Shown here: piece after piece, positions 1-11,510 of the stretch
Layout of the letters: each line of letters begins with the position of its first letter
Numbering within the stretch: position 1 is the first letter of the stretch
NCBI GenBank assembly: GCA_963855995.1
Contig: OY979725.1
Location: 5,528,118 to 5,592,117, forward strand
Length of the DNA stretch: 64,000 bases
Reading direction: 5' to 3'
Origin: Muricea muricata
Lineage: Eukaryota; Cnidaria; Anthozoa; Malacalcyonacea; Plexauridae
The notes under the pieces: generated by a model
What the model was told of the DNA's origin: nothing
The model's input: only the letters and a program-made list of their open reading frames with translations
Databases searched by the model: none
Translations under genes and position numbers: made by a program

Positions 1-1974
1 GGGTCTTACACCCATTGATCTCATGTTTTCTAGCAATTTATTGTGATCGATGAGGTCGAAAGCCTTGCGAAAGTCGAGGAAGACTATCCTAATCACTCTA
101 TGCCTTTCGTCCATTAATTTGTGCCAATTATGTAATAAATTAACTAAGGCATTAACTGTCGATGATCGCGGTAAACCACCATATTGAGAATCCAAAATTT
201 TCCCAGTGGTATCATCATACATCCACTTAACTGCAAAGGTTTCTTGGATTTTTGCCAGGACACTTGTTAAAGCAATTGGTCTTAAATCTTCTGCAAGCGT
301 ACAAGGTATTGATTTTGGAATACCCGACACTTTATAATTCTTCCAAACTTTAGGAAAAGTTTTAGATTGAAAGGATGCATTGAAGATTTCGGTCAAGGGT
401 ACAGCAAAGTACTTTGCAAAGGTCTTCAAAATTTTCAGTAATGGATCGTTAGGGCCAGGTGCTTTATTAACATTAATTTTTTGCAGTTCTTGTTGCACTT
501 CATCGACGGTGATTAGTGGCAAATTTTCCGCGCAATGAAGTTCTAGCCATTCTTTTCCCACTTTTGGGTAATCCTTAGTTAAGTTTGCAAAGAAATGGTT
601 TATGAAGCAAGCAGACCGTTTATCATCCATCAACAGCCCAGTAGAGGGATCCACCATCGTTACTTTAGCCGACTTTTTGCCAATCAAACGCTTAATGACT
701 TTCCACCAAGATTTTGGGCGATTTTTTAGGTTTGGACCTACTTTATTCTCGTAGAAAAAGGTTTTTGCTTTCCTAATCTCTGCCGAAATCTGACTTCTGA
801 GCTTCTTTACACATTCGATATTTTTTCTTTTAAAAGCCATGTTCCTTTTAGAAATCAGGCGTTTTATTTTTGGTGTCATAAAGGGTTTGTCCTTACTGTG
901 CATTCTGACTGTCCTTTCCGGAAAATATTCAGAGATCATATTATTAGTAATGTGCAGAAACGTATTAACTTTTTCATCGGTACCAGAGATGTTGAGCACA
1001 GAAGACCAATCGTAATTTGCTAATAAGGCATCAAAACGTTCTAACTGCTGTTGTCGAAACTTTCTTACTTTAATTTTAACCGTATTTCCTTTTTCTGAAA
1101 TGTTACACTTAGATTTCCAGATAATGATGTTGTGGTCCGAAGTTGAAAGTGGAGCCACAATTGACGGAGTCTGGTAATAATCAGCCATATTAGTAAAAAT
1201 TAAATCCAATGTACTGGTGTCTCTAGTAGGGTGCATTACAATTTGTTTCAAATTACAGTGTCTCTCTAAATGTTTCTGTTGGAAGCCATTACTAGCCGGA
1301 TTGAAGTCACCTCCGAGAATAATGGCAGTATTTGGGCTTTCGACGCAGAGCTTGTCATAACAAGTGATAAAATAGTCATAAAAATTATCGATCTCAGATG
1401 TAAGTAGACTTGAAGGAAGGTATACACATCCCAATGCAATCCTTGAAATTGATCTTGGTAGCCACTTCGGCCGGATAGTAACCCATAAACATTCAAAGAA
1501 TTGATCGTTTAAATCATCACGTATTTTTAATGGTATATCATGATTAATATAAATTGCTACTCCCCCGCCTCTTCCACACAATCGGTCTCTTCTGACAATG
1601 TTTAGGCCAGAAACGTTAACAATCTCATCAGGGACCGAGTCTGTTAGCCATGTTTCTGTCACGAAAATTAGGTCTGCTCTGTAGCTTTCCTTAAGGATTT
1701 CAACTTCATTTACTTTAATAGCTAATGATCTTGCATTCGACAACATTAGGCTAGGAAAAGCTCTTTCATTTCCTTTCACAGATTTTCCGCCTGAGACTCT
1801 ATCAGAATTGATAGAGACCTCATTTAGATTGTTATAATCAGTTCTAATAATAGGGACGTTAACAAGATTGCCAAAGTTTCGTGTGCGCATCGATTTTGTT
1901 CGGCTGAAATGCTGACCTCTGGGCCCACCCATACCAAGTACTGTAGGAATGCTTTGCATGTGTTTCTCTGCCAT
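1..1974 (-). CDS. Retrotransposon endonuclease/reverse transcriptase, partial (C-terminal part off the window)
   Basis: The minus-strand frame is open from the ATG at 1974 to base 1, coding residues 1-658 of a protein that is 986 residues long in the intact copies. The part present holds the whole APE-like endonuclease that would nick target DNA, with catalytic-type motifs SNAR (N80), TETW (E107), GGDFN (D223) and SDH (279-281). It also holds the reverse-transcriptase palm up to motif A, FLDF (D634). Motif B, the FMDD motif and the thumb lie beyond the left edge, so intactness cannot be judged. I chose the ATG at 1974 because it has A at -3 and G at +4 and is the first in-frame ATG. The frame stays open a few codons further into the satellite but only offers a GTG at 2019. 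Confidence 0.9.
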   Translation of the reverse strand, partial: MAEKHMQSIPTVLGMGGPRGQHFSRTKSMRTRNFGNLVNVPIIRTDYNNLNEVSINSDRVSGGKSVKGNERAFPSLMLSNARSLAIKVNEVEILKESYRADLIFVTETWLTDSVPDEIVNVSGLNIVRRDRLCGRGGGVAIYINHDIPLKIRDDLNDQFFECLWVTIRPKWLPRSISRIALGCVYLPSSLLTSEIDNFYDYFITCYDKLCVESPNTAIILGGDFNPASNGFQQKHLERHCNLKQIVMHPTRDTSTLDLIFTNMADYYQTPSIVAPLSTSDHNIIIWKSKCNISEKGNTVKIKVRKFRQQQLERFDALLANYDWSSVLNISGTDEKVNTFLHITNNMISEYFPERTVRMHSKDKPFMTPKIKRLISKRNMAFKRKNIECVKKLRSQISAEIRKAKTFFYENKVGPNLKNRPKSWWKVIKRLIGKKSAKVTMVDPSTGLLMDDKRSACFINHFFANLTKDYPKVGKEWLELHCAENLPLITVDEVQQELQKINVNKAPGPNDPLLKILKTFAKYFAVPLTEIFNASFQSKTFPKVWKNYKVSGIPKSIPCTLAEDLRPIALTSVLAKIQETFAVKWMYDDTTGKILDSQYGGLPRSSTVNALVNLLHNWHKLMDERHRVIRIVFLDFRKAFDLIDHNKLLENMRSMGVRP

Positions 1975-2002
1975 TATACGTATGTTGTATATTCCTCCGT
2001 AC
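1..2002 (-). mobile_element. Non-LTR retrotransposon copy 1, 5' part (window edge cuts the 3' part)
   Basis: This is the 5' two-thirds of the same element seen whole at four later places. Its bases appear collinear with 18196-20197 with no net length difference. The right junction (the element's 5' end) is at 2002/2003, where satellite resumes with TGAT followed by GTACTGC. The 3' UTR and (TAA)n tail lie outside the window. The first flanking monomer carries the same private changes as the other copies (GCAAAACTTAGC, GAGATACC), so this is a copy of one original insertion and not an independent one. Confidence 0.95.
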
Positions 2003-2330
2003 TGATGTACTGCAATCACGGACCTAAAAGAGACCTTCTAAATGGAAATTGCAAAACTTAGCAAGTCGGGAATCATGTTTTCGGCGCTCAAACCATCGAG
2101 ATGAGCGAAATAACATGTTGAAATGAGATACCTATAACTTGCTTGTAAACTAAAAAGAAACGATCTTAGAACCATCAAAATCGCGTTTTAAGCGTTCTAG
2201 AAGCGATTTGAGCGTAAAAACATGTTCAAATCACGAACTAAAAATTACCGTCTAAAATCGATCACGGCGACGTTTTAGAGCTTAAAATGGTGTTTTCAGT
2301 GCTAAAGTGAACGAGTTGAGCGCAATAATG

Positions 2331-2653
2331 TACTGCAATCACGGACCTAAAAGAGACCTTCTAAATGGAAATTGCAGAACTTAGCAAGTCGGTAATCATG
2401 TTTTCGGCGCTAAAACCATCGAGATGAGCGAAATAGCATGTTGAAATGAGAAACCTATAACTTGATTGTAAACTGAAAAGAAACGATCTTAGAACCATCA
2501 AAATCGCGTTTTAAGCGTTCTAGAAGCGATTTGAGCGTAAAAACATGTTCAAATCACGAACTAAAAATTACCGTCTTAAATCGATCACGGCGACGTTTTA
2601 GAGCTTAAAATGGTGTTTTCAGTGCTAAAGTGAACGAATTGAGCGCAATAATG
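2331..2653. repeat. Representative 323-bp satellite monomer
   Basis: One full monomer, taken in the phase that starts at TACTGCAATCACGG; the next begins at 2654. Landmarks in order are CTAAAAGAGACCTTCTAAATGG, AATCATGTTTTCGGCGCT, ATCGAGATGAGCG, CATGTTGAAATGAGAAACC, a variable AAACTGAAAAGAAACG segment, AAAATCGCGTTTTAAGCG, TTCTAGAAGCGATTTGAGCG, AAATCACGAACTAAAAATTA, TCGATCACGGCGACGTTTTA and AAAATGGTGTTTTCAGTGCT. Diagnostic variation between monomers falls mostly at a small number of sites, which makes higher-order structure readable by eye. A length of 323 bp is close to two nucleosomal repeats. Confidence 0.95.
2500..2606. repeat. Satellite subunit s1 (107 bp)
   Basis: First of three diverged subunits of the monomer. 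It starts AAAATCGCGTTTTAAGCG, has TTTGAGCG at its first third and AAATCACGAACTAAAA in the middle. Aligned without gaps from GAGCG onward, roughly half of the bases equal those of s2, and 11 of the first 13 are the same. It is one base shorter than s2 and s3, with the missing base lying between GTTTT and TGAGCG. Only s1 contains the TTCTAGAA palindrome. Confidence 0.8.
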
Positions 2654-2714
2654 TACTGCAATCACGGACCTAAAAGAGACCTTCTAAATGGAAATTGCAG
2701 AACTTAGCAAGTCG
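2607..2714. repeat. Satellite subunit s2 (108 bp)
   Basis: Second subunit. It starts AAAATGGTGTTTTCAGTGCT, has GAGCG at the same offset as s1, then CAATCACGGACCTAAAAGAG matching s1 AAATCACGAACTAAAAATTA. The retrotransposon insertion site, CAATGAT|GTACTGC, lies in this subunit, just after GAGCG. Confidence 0.8.
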
Positions 2715-2822
2715 GGAATCATGTTTTCGGCGCTCAAACCATCGAGATGAGCGAAATAACATGTTGAAATGAGAAACCTATAACTTGCTTGTAAACTGCA
2801 AAGAAACGATCTTAGAACCATC
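2715..2822. repeat. Satellite subunit s3 (108 bp)
   Basis: Third subunit. It starts GGAATCATGTTTTCGGCGCT with GTTTT at +9 as in s1 and s2, then GATGAGCG at the shared offset, and GAAATGAGAAACCTATAAC where s2 has GCAATCACGGACCTAAAAG. Its tail TTGTAAACTG...CTTAGAACC aligns with s2 TTCTAAATGG...CTTAGCAAG. The next s1 starts at 2823, so s1+s2+s3 make 323 bp. Confidence 0.75.
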
Positions 2823-5800
2823 AAAATCGCGTTTTAAGCGTTCTAGAAGCGATTTGAGCGTAAAAACATGCTCAAATCTTGAACTAAAAATTACCGTATT
2901 AAATCGATCACGGCGACGTTTTAGAGCTTAAAATGGTGTTTTCAGTGCTAAACTGAACGAGTTGAGCGCAATGATGTACTGCACTGCAATCACGGACCTA
3001 AAAGAGATGTTCTAAATGGAAATTGCAGAACTTAGCAAGTCGGGAATCATGTTTTCGGCGCTCAAACCATCGAGATGAGCGAAATAACATGTTGAAATGA
3101 GAAACCTATAACTTGCTTGTAAACTGCAAAGAAACGATCTTAGAACCATCAAAATCGCGTTTTAAGCGTTCTAGAAGCGATTTGAGCGTAAAAACATGTT
3201 CAAATCACGAACTAAAAATTACCGTCTTAAATCGATCACGGCGACGTTTTAGAGCTTAAAATGGTGTTTTCAGTGCTAAAGTGAACGAGTTGAGCGCAAT
3301 AATGTACTGCAATCACGGACCTAAAAGAGACCTTCTAAATGGAAATCGCAGAACTTAGCAAGTCGGGAATCATGTTTTCGGCGCTAAAACCATCGAGATG
3401 AGCGAAATAGCATGTTGAAATGAGAAACCTATAACTTGCTTGTAAACTGAAAAGAAACGATCTTAGAACCATCAAAATCGCGTTTTAAGCGTTCTAGAAG
3501 CGATTTGAGCGTAAAAACATGTTCAAATCACGAACTAAAAATTACCGTCTTAAATCGATCACGGCGACGTTTTAGAGCTTAAAATGGTGTTTTCCGTGCT
3601 AAAGTGAACGAGTTGAGCGCAATAATGTACTGCAATCACGGACCTAAAAGAGACCTTCTAAATGGAAATTGCAGAACTTAGCAAGTCGGTAATCATGTTT
3701 TCGGCGCTAAAACCATCGAGATGAGCGAAATAGCATGTTGAAATGAGAAACCTATAACTTGATTGTAAACTGAAAAGAAACGATCTTAGAACCATCAAAA
3801 TCGCGTTTTAAGCGTTCTAGAAGCGATTTGAGCGTAAAAACATGTTCAAATCACGAACTAAAAATTACCGTCTTAAATCGATCACGGCGACGTTTTAGAG
3901 CTTAAAATGGTGTTTTCAGTGCTAAAGTGAACGAATTGAGCGCAATAATGTACTGCAATCACGGACCTAAAAGAGACCTTCTAAATGGAAATTGCAGAAC
4001 TTAGCAAGTCGGGAATCATGTTTTCGGCGCTCAAACCATCGAGATGAGCGAAATAACATGTTGAAATGAGAAACCTATAACTTGCTTGTAAACTGCAAAG
4101 AAACGATCTTAGAACCATCAAAATCGCGTTTTAAGCGTTCTAGAAGCGATTTGAGCGTAAAAACATGCTCAAATCTTGAACTAAAAATTACCGTATTAAA
4201 TCGATCACGGCGACGTTTTAGAGCTTAAAATGGTGTTTTCAGTGCTAAACTGAACGAGTTGAGCGCAATGATGTACTGCACTGCAATCACGGACCTAAAA
4301 GAGATGTTCTAAATGGAAATTGCAGAACTTAGCAAGTCGGGAATCATGTTTTCGGCGCTCAAACCATCGAGATGAGCGAAATAACATGTTGAAATGAGAA
4401 ACCTATAACTTGCTTGTAAACTGCAAAGAAACGATCTTAGAACCATCAAAATCGCGTTTTAAGCGTTCTAGAAGCGATTTGAGCGTAAAAACATGTTCAA
4501 ATCACGAACTAAAAATTACCGTCTTAAATCGATCACGGCGACGTTTTAGAGCTTAAAATGGTGTTTTCAGTGCTAAAGTGAACGAGTTGAGCGCAATAAT
4601 GTACTGCAATCACGGACCTAAAAGAGACCTTCTAAATGGAAATCGCAGAACTTAGCAAGTCGGGAATCATGTTTTCGGCGCTAAAACCATCGAGATGAGC
4701 GAAATAGCATGTTGAAATGAGAAACCTATAACTTGCTTGTAAACTGAAAAGAAACGATCTTAGAACCATCAAAATCGCGTTTTAAGCGTTCTAGAAGCGA
4801 TTTGAGCGTAAAAACATGTTCAAATCACGAACTAAAAATTACCGTCTTAAATCGATCACGGCGACGTTTTAGAGCTTAAAATGGTGTTTTCCGTGCTAAA
4901 GTGAACGAGTTGAGCGCAATAATGTACTGCAATCACGGACCTAAAAGAGACCTTCTAAATGGAAATTGCAGAACTTAGCAAGTCGGGAATCATGTTTTCG
5001 GCGCTCAAACCATCGAGATGAGCGAAATAACATGTTGAAATGAGAAACCTATAACTTGCTTGTAAACTGCAAAGAAACGATCTTAGAACCATCAAAATCG
5101 CGTTTTAAGCGTTCTAGAAGCGATTTGAGCGTAAAAACATGCTCAAATCTTGAACTAAAAATTACCGTATTAAATCGATCACGGCGACGTTTTAGAGCTT
5201 AAAATGGTGTTTTCAGTGCTAAAGTGAACGAGTTGAGCGCAATAATGTACTGCAATCACGGACCTAAAAGAGACCTTCTAAATGGAAATTGCAGAACTTA
5301 GCAAGTCGGTAATCATGTTTTCGGCGCTAAAACCATCGAGATGAGCGAAATAGCATGTTGAAATGAGAAACCTATAACTTGATTGTAAACTGAAAAGAAA
5401 CGATCTTAGAACCATCAAAATCGCGTTTTAAGCGTTCTAGAAGCGATTTGAGCGTAAAAACATGTTCAAATCACGAACTAAAAATTACCGTCTTAAATCG
5501 ATCACGGCGACGTTTTAGAGCTTAAAATGGTGTTTTCCGTGCTAAAGTGAACGAGTTGAGCGCAATAATGTACTGCAATCACGGACCTAAAAGAGACCTT
5601 CTAAATGGAAATTGCAGAACTTAGCAAGTCGGGAATCATGTTTTCGGCGCTCAAACCATCGAGATGAGCGAAATAACATGTTGAAATGAGAAACCTATAA
5701 CTTGCTTGTAAACTGCAAAGAAACGATCTTAGAACCATCAAAATCGCGTTTTAAGCGTTCTAGAAGCGATTTGAGCGTAAAAACATGCTCAAATCTTGAA

Positions 5801-5949
5801 CTAAAAATTACCGTATTAAATCGATCACGGCGACGTTTTAGAGCTTAAAATGGTGTTTTCAGTGCTAAACTGAACGAGTTGAGCGCAATGATGTACTGCA
5901 CTGCAATCACGGACCTAAAAGAGATGTTCTAAATGGAAATTGCAGAACT

Positions 5950-8610
5950 TAGCAAGTCGGGAATCATGTTTTCGGCGCTCAAACCATCGAGATGAGCGAA
6001 ATAACATGTTGAAATGAGAAACCTATAACTTGCTTGTAAACTGCAAAGAAACGATCTTAGAACCATCAAAATCGCGTTTTAAGCGTTCTAGAAGCGATTT
6101 GAGCGTAAAAACATGTTCAAATCACGAACTAAAAATTACCGTCTTAAATCGATCACGGCGACGTTTTAGAGCTTAAAATGGTGTTTTCAGTGCTAAAGTG
6201 AACGAGTTGAGCGCAATAATGTACTGCAATCACGGACCTAAAAGAGACCTTCTAAATGGAAATCGCAGAACTTAGCAAGTCGGGAATCATGTTTTCGGCG
6301 CTAAAACCATCGAGATGAGCGAAATAGCATGTTGAAATGAGAAACCTATAACTTGCTTGTAAACTGAAAAGAAACGATCTTAGAACCATCAAAATCGCGT
6401 TTTAAGCGTTCTAGAAGCGATTTGAGCGTAAAAACATGCTCAAATCACGAACTAAAAATTTCCGTCCTAAATCGATCACGGCGACGTTTTAAAGCTTAAA
6501 ATGGTGTTTTAAGTGCTAAAGTGAATGAGTTGAGCGCAATGATGTACTGCAATCACGGACCTAAAAGAGACCTTCTAAATAGAAATTGCAGAACTTAGCA
6601 AATCGGGAATCATGTTTTCGGTGCTCACACCATCGAGATGAGCGAAATAACATGTTTAAATGAGAAACCTATAACTTGCTTGTAAACTAAAAAAACGATC
6701 TTAGAACCATCAAAATCGCGTTTTAAGCGTTCTAGAAGCGATTTGAGCGTAAAAACATGTTCAAATCACGAACTAAAAATTACCGTCTTAAATCGATCAC
6801 GGCGACGTTTTAGAGCTTAAAATGGTGTTTTCAGTGCTAAAGTGAACGAGTTGAGCGCAATAATGTACTGCAATCACGGACCTAAAAGAGACCTTCTAAA
6901 TGGAAATTGCAGAACTTAGCAAGTCGGGAATCATGTTTTCGGCGCTAAAACCATCGAGATGAGCGAAATAGCATGTTGAAATGAGAAACCTATAACTTGA
7001 TTGTAAACTGAAAAGAAACGATCTTAGAACCATCAAAATCGCGTTTTAAGCGTTCTAGAAGCGATTTGAGCGTAAAAACATGCTCAAATCTTGAACTAAA
7101 AATTACCGTATTAAATCGATCACGGCGACGTTTTAGAGCTTAAAATGGTGTTTTCAGTGCTAAAGTGAACGAGTTGAGCGCAATAATGTACTGCAATCAC
7201 GGACCTAAAAGAGACCTTCTAAATGGAAATTGCAGAACTTAGCAAGTCGGGAATCATGTTTTCGGCGCTCAAACCATCGAGATGAGCGAAATAACATGTT
7301 GAAATGAGAAACCTATAACTTGCTTGTAAACTGCAAAGAAACGATCTTAGAACCATCAAAATCGCGTTTTAAGCGTTCTAGAAGCGATTTGAGCGTAAAA
7401 ACATGTTCAAATCACGAACTAAAAATTACCGTCTTAAATCGATCACGGCGACGTTTTAGAGCTTAAAATGGTGTTTTCAGTGCTAAAGTGAACGAGTTGA
7501 GCGCAATAATGTACTGCAATCACGGACCTAAAAGAGACCTTCTAAATGGAAATCGCAGAACTTAGCAAGTCGGGAATCATGTTTTCGGCGCTAAAACCAT
7601 CGAGATGAGCGAAATAGCATGTTGAAATGAGAAACCTATAACTTGCTTGTAAACTGAAAAGAAACGATCTTAGAACCATCAAAATCGCGTTTTAAGCGTT
7701 CTAGAAGCGATTTGAGCGTAAAAACATGCTCAAATCACGAACTAAAAATTTCCGTCCTAAATCGATCACGGCGACGTTTTAAAGCTTAAAATGGTGTTTT
7801 AAGTGCTAAAGTGAATGAGTTGAGCGCAATGATGTACTGCAATCACGGACCTAAAAGAGACCTTCTAAATAGAAATTGCAGAACTTAGCAAATCGGGAAT
7901 CATGTTTTCGGTGCTCACACCATCGAGATGAGCGAAATAACATGTTTAAATGAGAAACCTATAACTTGCTTGTAAACTAAAAAAACGATCTTAGAACCAT
8001 CAAAATCGCGTTTTAAGCGTTCTAGAAGCGATTTGAGCGTAAAAACATGTTCAAATCACGAACTAAAAATTACCGTCTTAAATCGATCACGGCGACGTTT
8101 TAGAGCTTAAAATGGTGTTTTCAGTGCTAAAGTGAACGAGTTGAGCGCAATAATGTACTGCAATCACGGACCTAAAAGAGACCTTCTAAATGGAAATTGC
8201 AGAACTTAGCAAGTCGGGAATCATGTTTTCGGCGCTAAAACCATCGAGATGAGCGAAATAGCATGTTGAAATGAGAAACCTATAACTTGATTGTAAACTG
8301 AAAAGAAACGATCTTAGAACCATCAAAATCGCGTTTTAAGCGTTCTAGAAGCGATTTGAGCGTAAAAACATGCTCAAATCTTGAACTAAAAATTACCGTA
8401 TTAAATCGATCACGGCGACGTTTTAGAGCTTAAAATGGTGTTTTCAGTGCTAAAGTGAACGAGTTGAGCGCAATAATGTACTGCAATCACGGACCTAAAA
8501 GAGACCTTCTAAATGGAAATTGCAGAACTTAGCAAGTCGGGAATCATGTTTTCGGCGCTCAAACCATCGAGATGAGCGAAATAACATGTTGAAATGAGAA
8601 ACCTATAACT
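5950..8610. repeat. Tandem duplication with 1,290-bp period
   Basis: The monomer with AAATAGAAATTG, AAATCGGG and GGTGCTCACACC starts at 6545 and again at 7835, and the monomers before and after it match in order. The period is 321+323+323+323. The outer limits are approximate: the left one falls inside the monomer at 5894, and the right one falls where the second copy switches to the GTAGACTAGAGAG type near 8617. Confidence 0.75.
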
Positions 8611-8799
8611 TGCTTGTAGACTAGAGAGAAACGATCTTAGAACCATCAAAATCGCGTTTTAAGCGTTCTAGAAGCGATTTGAGCGTAAAAACATGCTCAA
8701 ATCACGAACTAAAAATTACCGTCTTAAATCGATCACGGCGATGTTTTAGAGCTTAAAATGGTGTTTTCAGTGCTAAAGTGAACGAGTTGAGCGCAATGA

Positions 8800-10090
8800 T
8801 GTACTGCAATCACGGACCTTAAAGAGACCTTCTAAATGGAAATCGCAGAACTTAGCAAGTCGGGAATCATGTTTTCGGCGCTCAACCTATCGAAATGAGC
8901 AAAATAACATGTTGAAATGAGAAACCTATAACTTCCTTGTAAATTTAAAAAAACGATCTTATAACCATCAAAATCGCGTTTAAGCGTTCTAGAAGCGACT
9001 TGAGCGTAAAAACATGCTCAAATCACGAACTAAAAATTGCCGTCCTAAATCGATCACGGCGACGTTTTAGAGCCTAAAATGGTGTTTTCAGTGCTAAAGT
9101 GAACGAGTTGAGCGCAATAATGTACTGCAATCACGGACCTAAAAGAGAACTTCTAAATGGAAATTGCAGAACTTAGCAAGTCGGGAATCATGTTTTCGGC
9201 GCTAAAACCATCGAGATGAGCGAAATAGCATGTTGAAATGAGAAACCTATAACTTGCTTGTAAACTGAAAAGAAACGATCTTAGAACCATCAAAATCGCG
9301 TTTTAAGCGTTCTAGAAGCGATTTGAGCGTAAAAACTTGTTCAAATCACGAACTAAAAATTACCGTCTTAAATCGATCACGGCGACGTTTTAGAGCTTAA
9401 AATGGTGTTTTCAGTGCTAAAGTGAACGAGTTGAGCGCAATAATGTACTGCAATCACGGACCTTAAAGAGACCTTCTAAATGGAAATTGCAGAACTTAGC
9501 AAGTCGGGAATCATGTTTTCGGCGCTCAACCTAACGAAATGAGCAAAATAACATGTTGAAATGAGAAACCTATAACTTCCTTGTAAATTTAAAAAAACGA
9601 TCTTATAACCATCAAAATCGCGTTTAAGCGTTCTAGAAGCGACTTGAGCGTAAAAACATGCTCAAATCACGAACTAAAAATTGCCGTCCTAAATCGATCA
9701 CGGCGACGTTTTAGAGCCTAAAATGGTGTTTTCAGTGCTAAAGTGAACGAGTTGAGCGCAATAATGTACTGCAATCACGGACCTAAAAGAGAACTTCTAA
9801 ATGGAAATTGCAGAACTTAGCAAGTCGGGAATCATGTTTTCGGCGCTAAAACCATCGAGATGAGCGAAATAGCATGTTGAAATGAGAAACCTATAACTTG
9901 CTTGTAAACTGAAAAGAAACGATCTTAGAACCATCAAAATCGCGTTTTAAGCGTTCTAGAAGCGATTTGAGCGTAAAAACTTGTTCAAATCACGAACTAA
10001 AAATTACCGTCTTAAATCGATCACGGCGACGTTTTAGAGCTTAAAATGGTGTTTTCAGTGCTAAAGTGAACGAGTTGAGCGCAATAATGT
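8800..10090. repeat. Two-monomer (about 644 bp) tandem duplication
   Basis: The pair of monomers marked CGGACCTTAAAGAG with CTCAACCT, GCGTTTAAGCG (one T lost) and then AGAGAACTTC with AAAACTTGTTC occurs twice. AGAGAACTTC is at 9144 and 9788. The repeated pair also exists once in arrays 2 and 5, so the duplication is local to array 1. Confidence 0.75.
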
Positions 10091-11510
10091 ACTGCAATCA
10101 CGGACCTAAAAGAGACCTTCTAAATGGAAATTGCAGAACTTAGCAAGTCGGGAATCATGTTTTCGGCGCTAAAACCATCGAGATGAGCGAAATAACATGT
10201 TGAAATGAGAAAACTATAACTTGATTGTAAACTGAAAAGAAACGATCTTAGAACCATCAAAATCGCATTTTAAGCGTTCTATAAGCGATTTGAGCGTAAA
10301 AACATGCTCAAATCGCGAACTAAAAATTACCGTCTTAAATCGATCACGGCGACGTTTTAGAGCTTAAAATGGTGTTTTCGGTGCTTAAGTGAACGAGTTG
10401 AGCGCAATGATGTACTGCAATCACGGACCTAAAAGAGACCTTCTAAATGCAAATTGCAGAACTTAGCAAGTCGGGAATCATGTTTTCGGCGCTCAAACTA
10501 TCGAGATGAGCGAAATAACATGTTGAAATGAGAAACCTATAACTTGCTTGTAAACTGAAAAGAAGCGATCTTAGAACCATCAAAATCATGTTTTAAGCGT
10601 TCTAGAAGCGATTTGAGCGTAAAAACATGCTCAAATCACGAACTAAAAATTACCGTCTTAAATCGATCACGGCGACGTTTTAGAGCTTAAAATGGTGTTT
10701 TCAGTGCTAAAGTGAACGAGTTGAGCGCAATGATGTACTGCAATCACGGACCTAAAAGAGACCTTCTAAATGGAAATTGCAGAACTTAGCAAGTCGGGAA
10801 TCATGTTTTCAGCGCTCAACCTATCGAGATGAGCGAAATAACATGTTGAAATGAGAAACCTATAACTTCCTTGTAAATTTAAAAAAGCGATCTTAGAACC
10901 ATCAAAATCGCGTTTTAAGCGTTCTAGAAGCGATTTGAGCGTAAAAACATGTTCAAATCACGAACTAAAATTACCGTCTTAAATCGATCACGGCGACGTT
11001 TTAGAGCTTAAAATGGTGTTTTCAGTGCTAAAGTGAACGAGTTGAGCGCAATGATGTACTGCAATCACGGACCTAAAAGACACCTTCTAAATGGAAATTG
11101 CAGAACTTTGCAAGTCGGGAATCATGTTTTCGGCGCTCAAACCATCGAGATGAGCGAAATAACATGTTGAAATGAGAAACCTATAACTTGCTTGTAAACT
11201 AAAAAGACACGATCTTAGAACCATCAAAATCGCGTTTTAAACGTTCTAGAAGCGATTTGAGCGTAAAAACATGCTCAAATCACGAACTAAAAATTGCCGT
11301 CCTAAATCGATCACGGCGACGTTTTAGTGCTTAAAATGGTGTTTTCAGTTCTAAAGTGAACGAGTTGAGCGCAATGATGTACTGCAATCACGGACCTAAA
11401 AGAGACCTTCTAAATGGAAATTGCCGAACTTAGCAAGTAAGGAATCATCTTTTCGGCGCTCAAACACTCGAGATGAGCGAAATAACATGTTGAAATGAGA
11501 AACCTATAAC

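Larger units (their letters stand above)
2331..4924. repeat. Higher-order repeat, two tandem 1,297-bp units of four monomers
   Basis: Monomer types A (GTCGGTAATC, CTTGATTG), B (AAACTGCAAAG, AAATCTTGAAC), C (extra five bases giving TACTGCACTGC, and GAGATGTTC) and D (AAATCGCAG) occur in the order A-B-C-D at 2331-3627 and again at 3628-4924. The unit is 323+323+328+323. The D monomers are hybrids: the front is D-type and the back (CCGTGCT ending) is A-type, the signature of unequal crossing over. A third, imperfect A-B-C run begins at 5248. Confidence 0.85.

Noticed and set aside
1266-1496. 76-codon minus-strand frame within the endonuclease region of each element copy
   Set aside because: Overlaps the endonuclease coding sequence in another frame. 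The long frame has all catalytic motifs.
2596-2610. GTTTTAGAGCT in almost every monomer, equal to the first bases of a known Cas9 CRISPR repeat
   Set aside because: There are no spacers, no cas genes and no repeat-spacer periodicity. The adjacent bases differ, and the sequence is part of a eukaryotic 323-bp satellite.
2702-2720. CTTAGCAAGTCGGGAA as a CENP-B-box-like site
   Set aside because: It has CGGGA at one end but lacks the essential TTCG at the right spacing and is two bases short of the 17-bp box.
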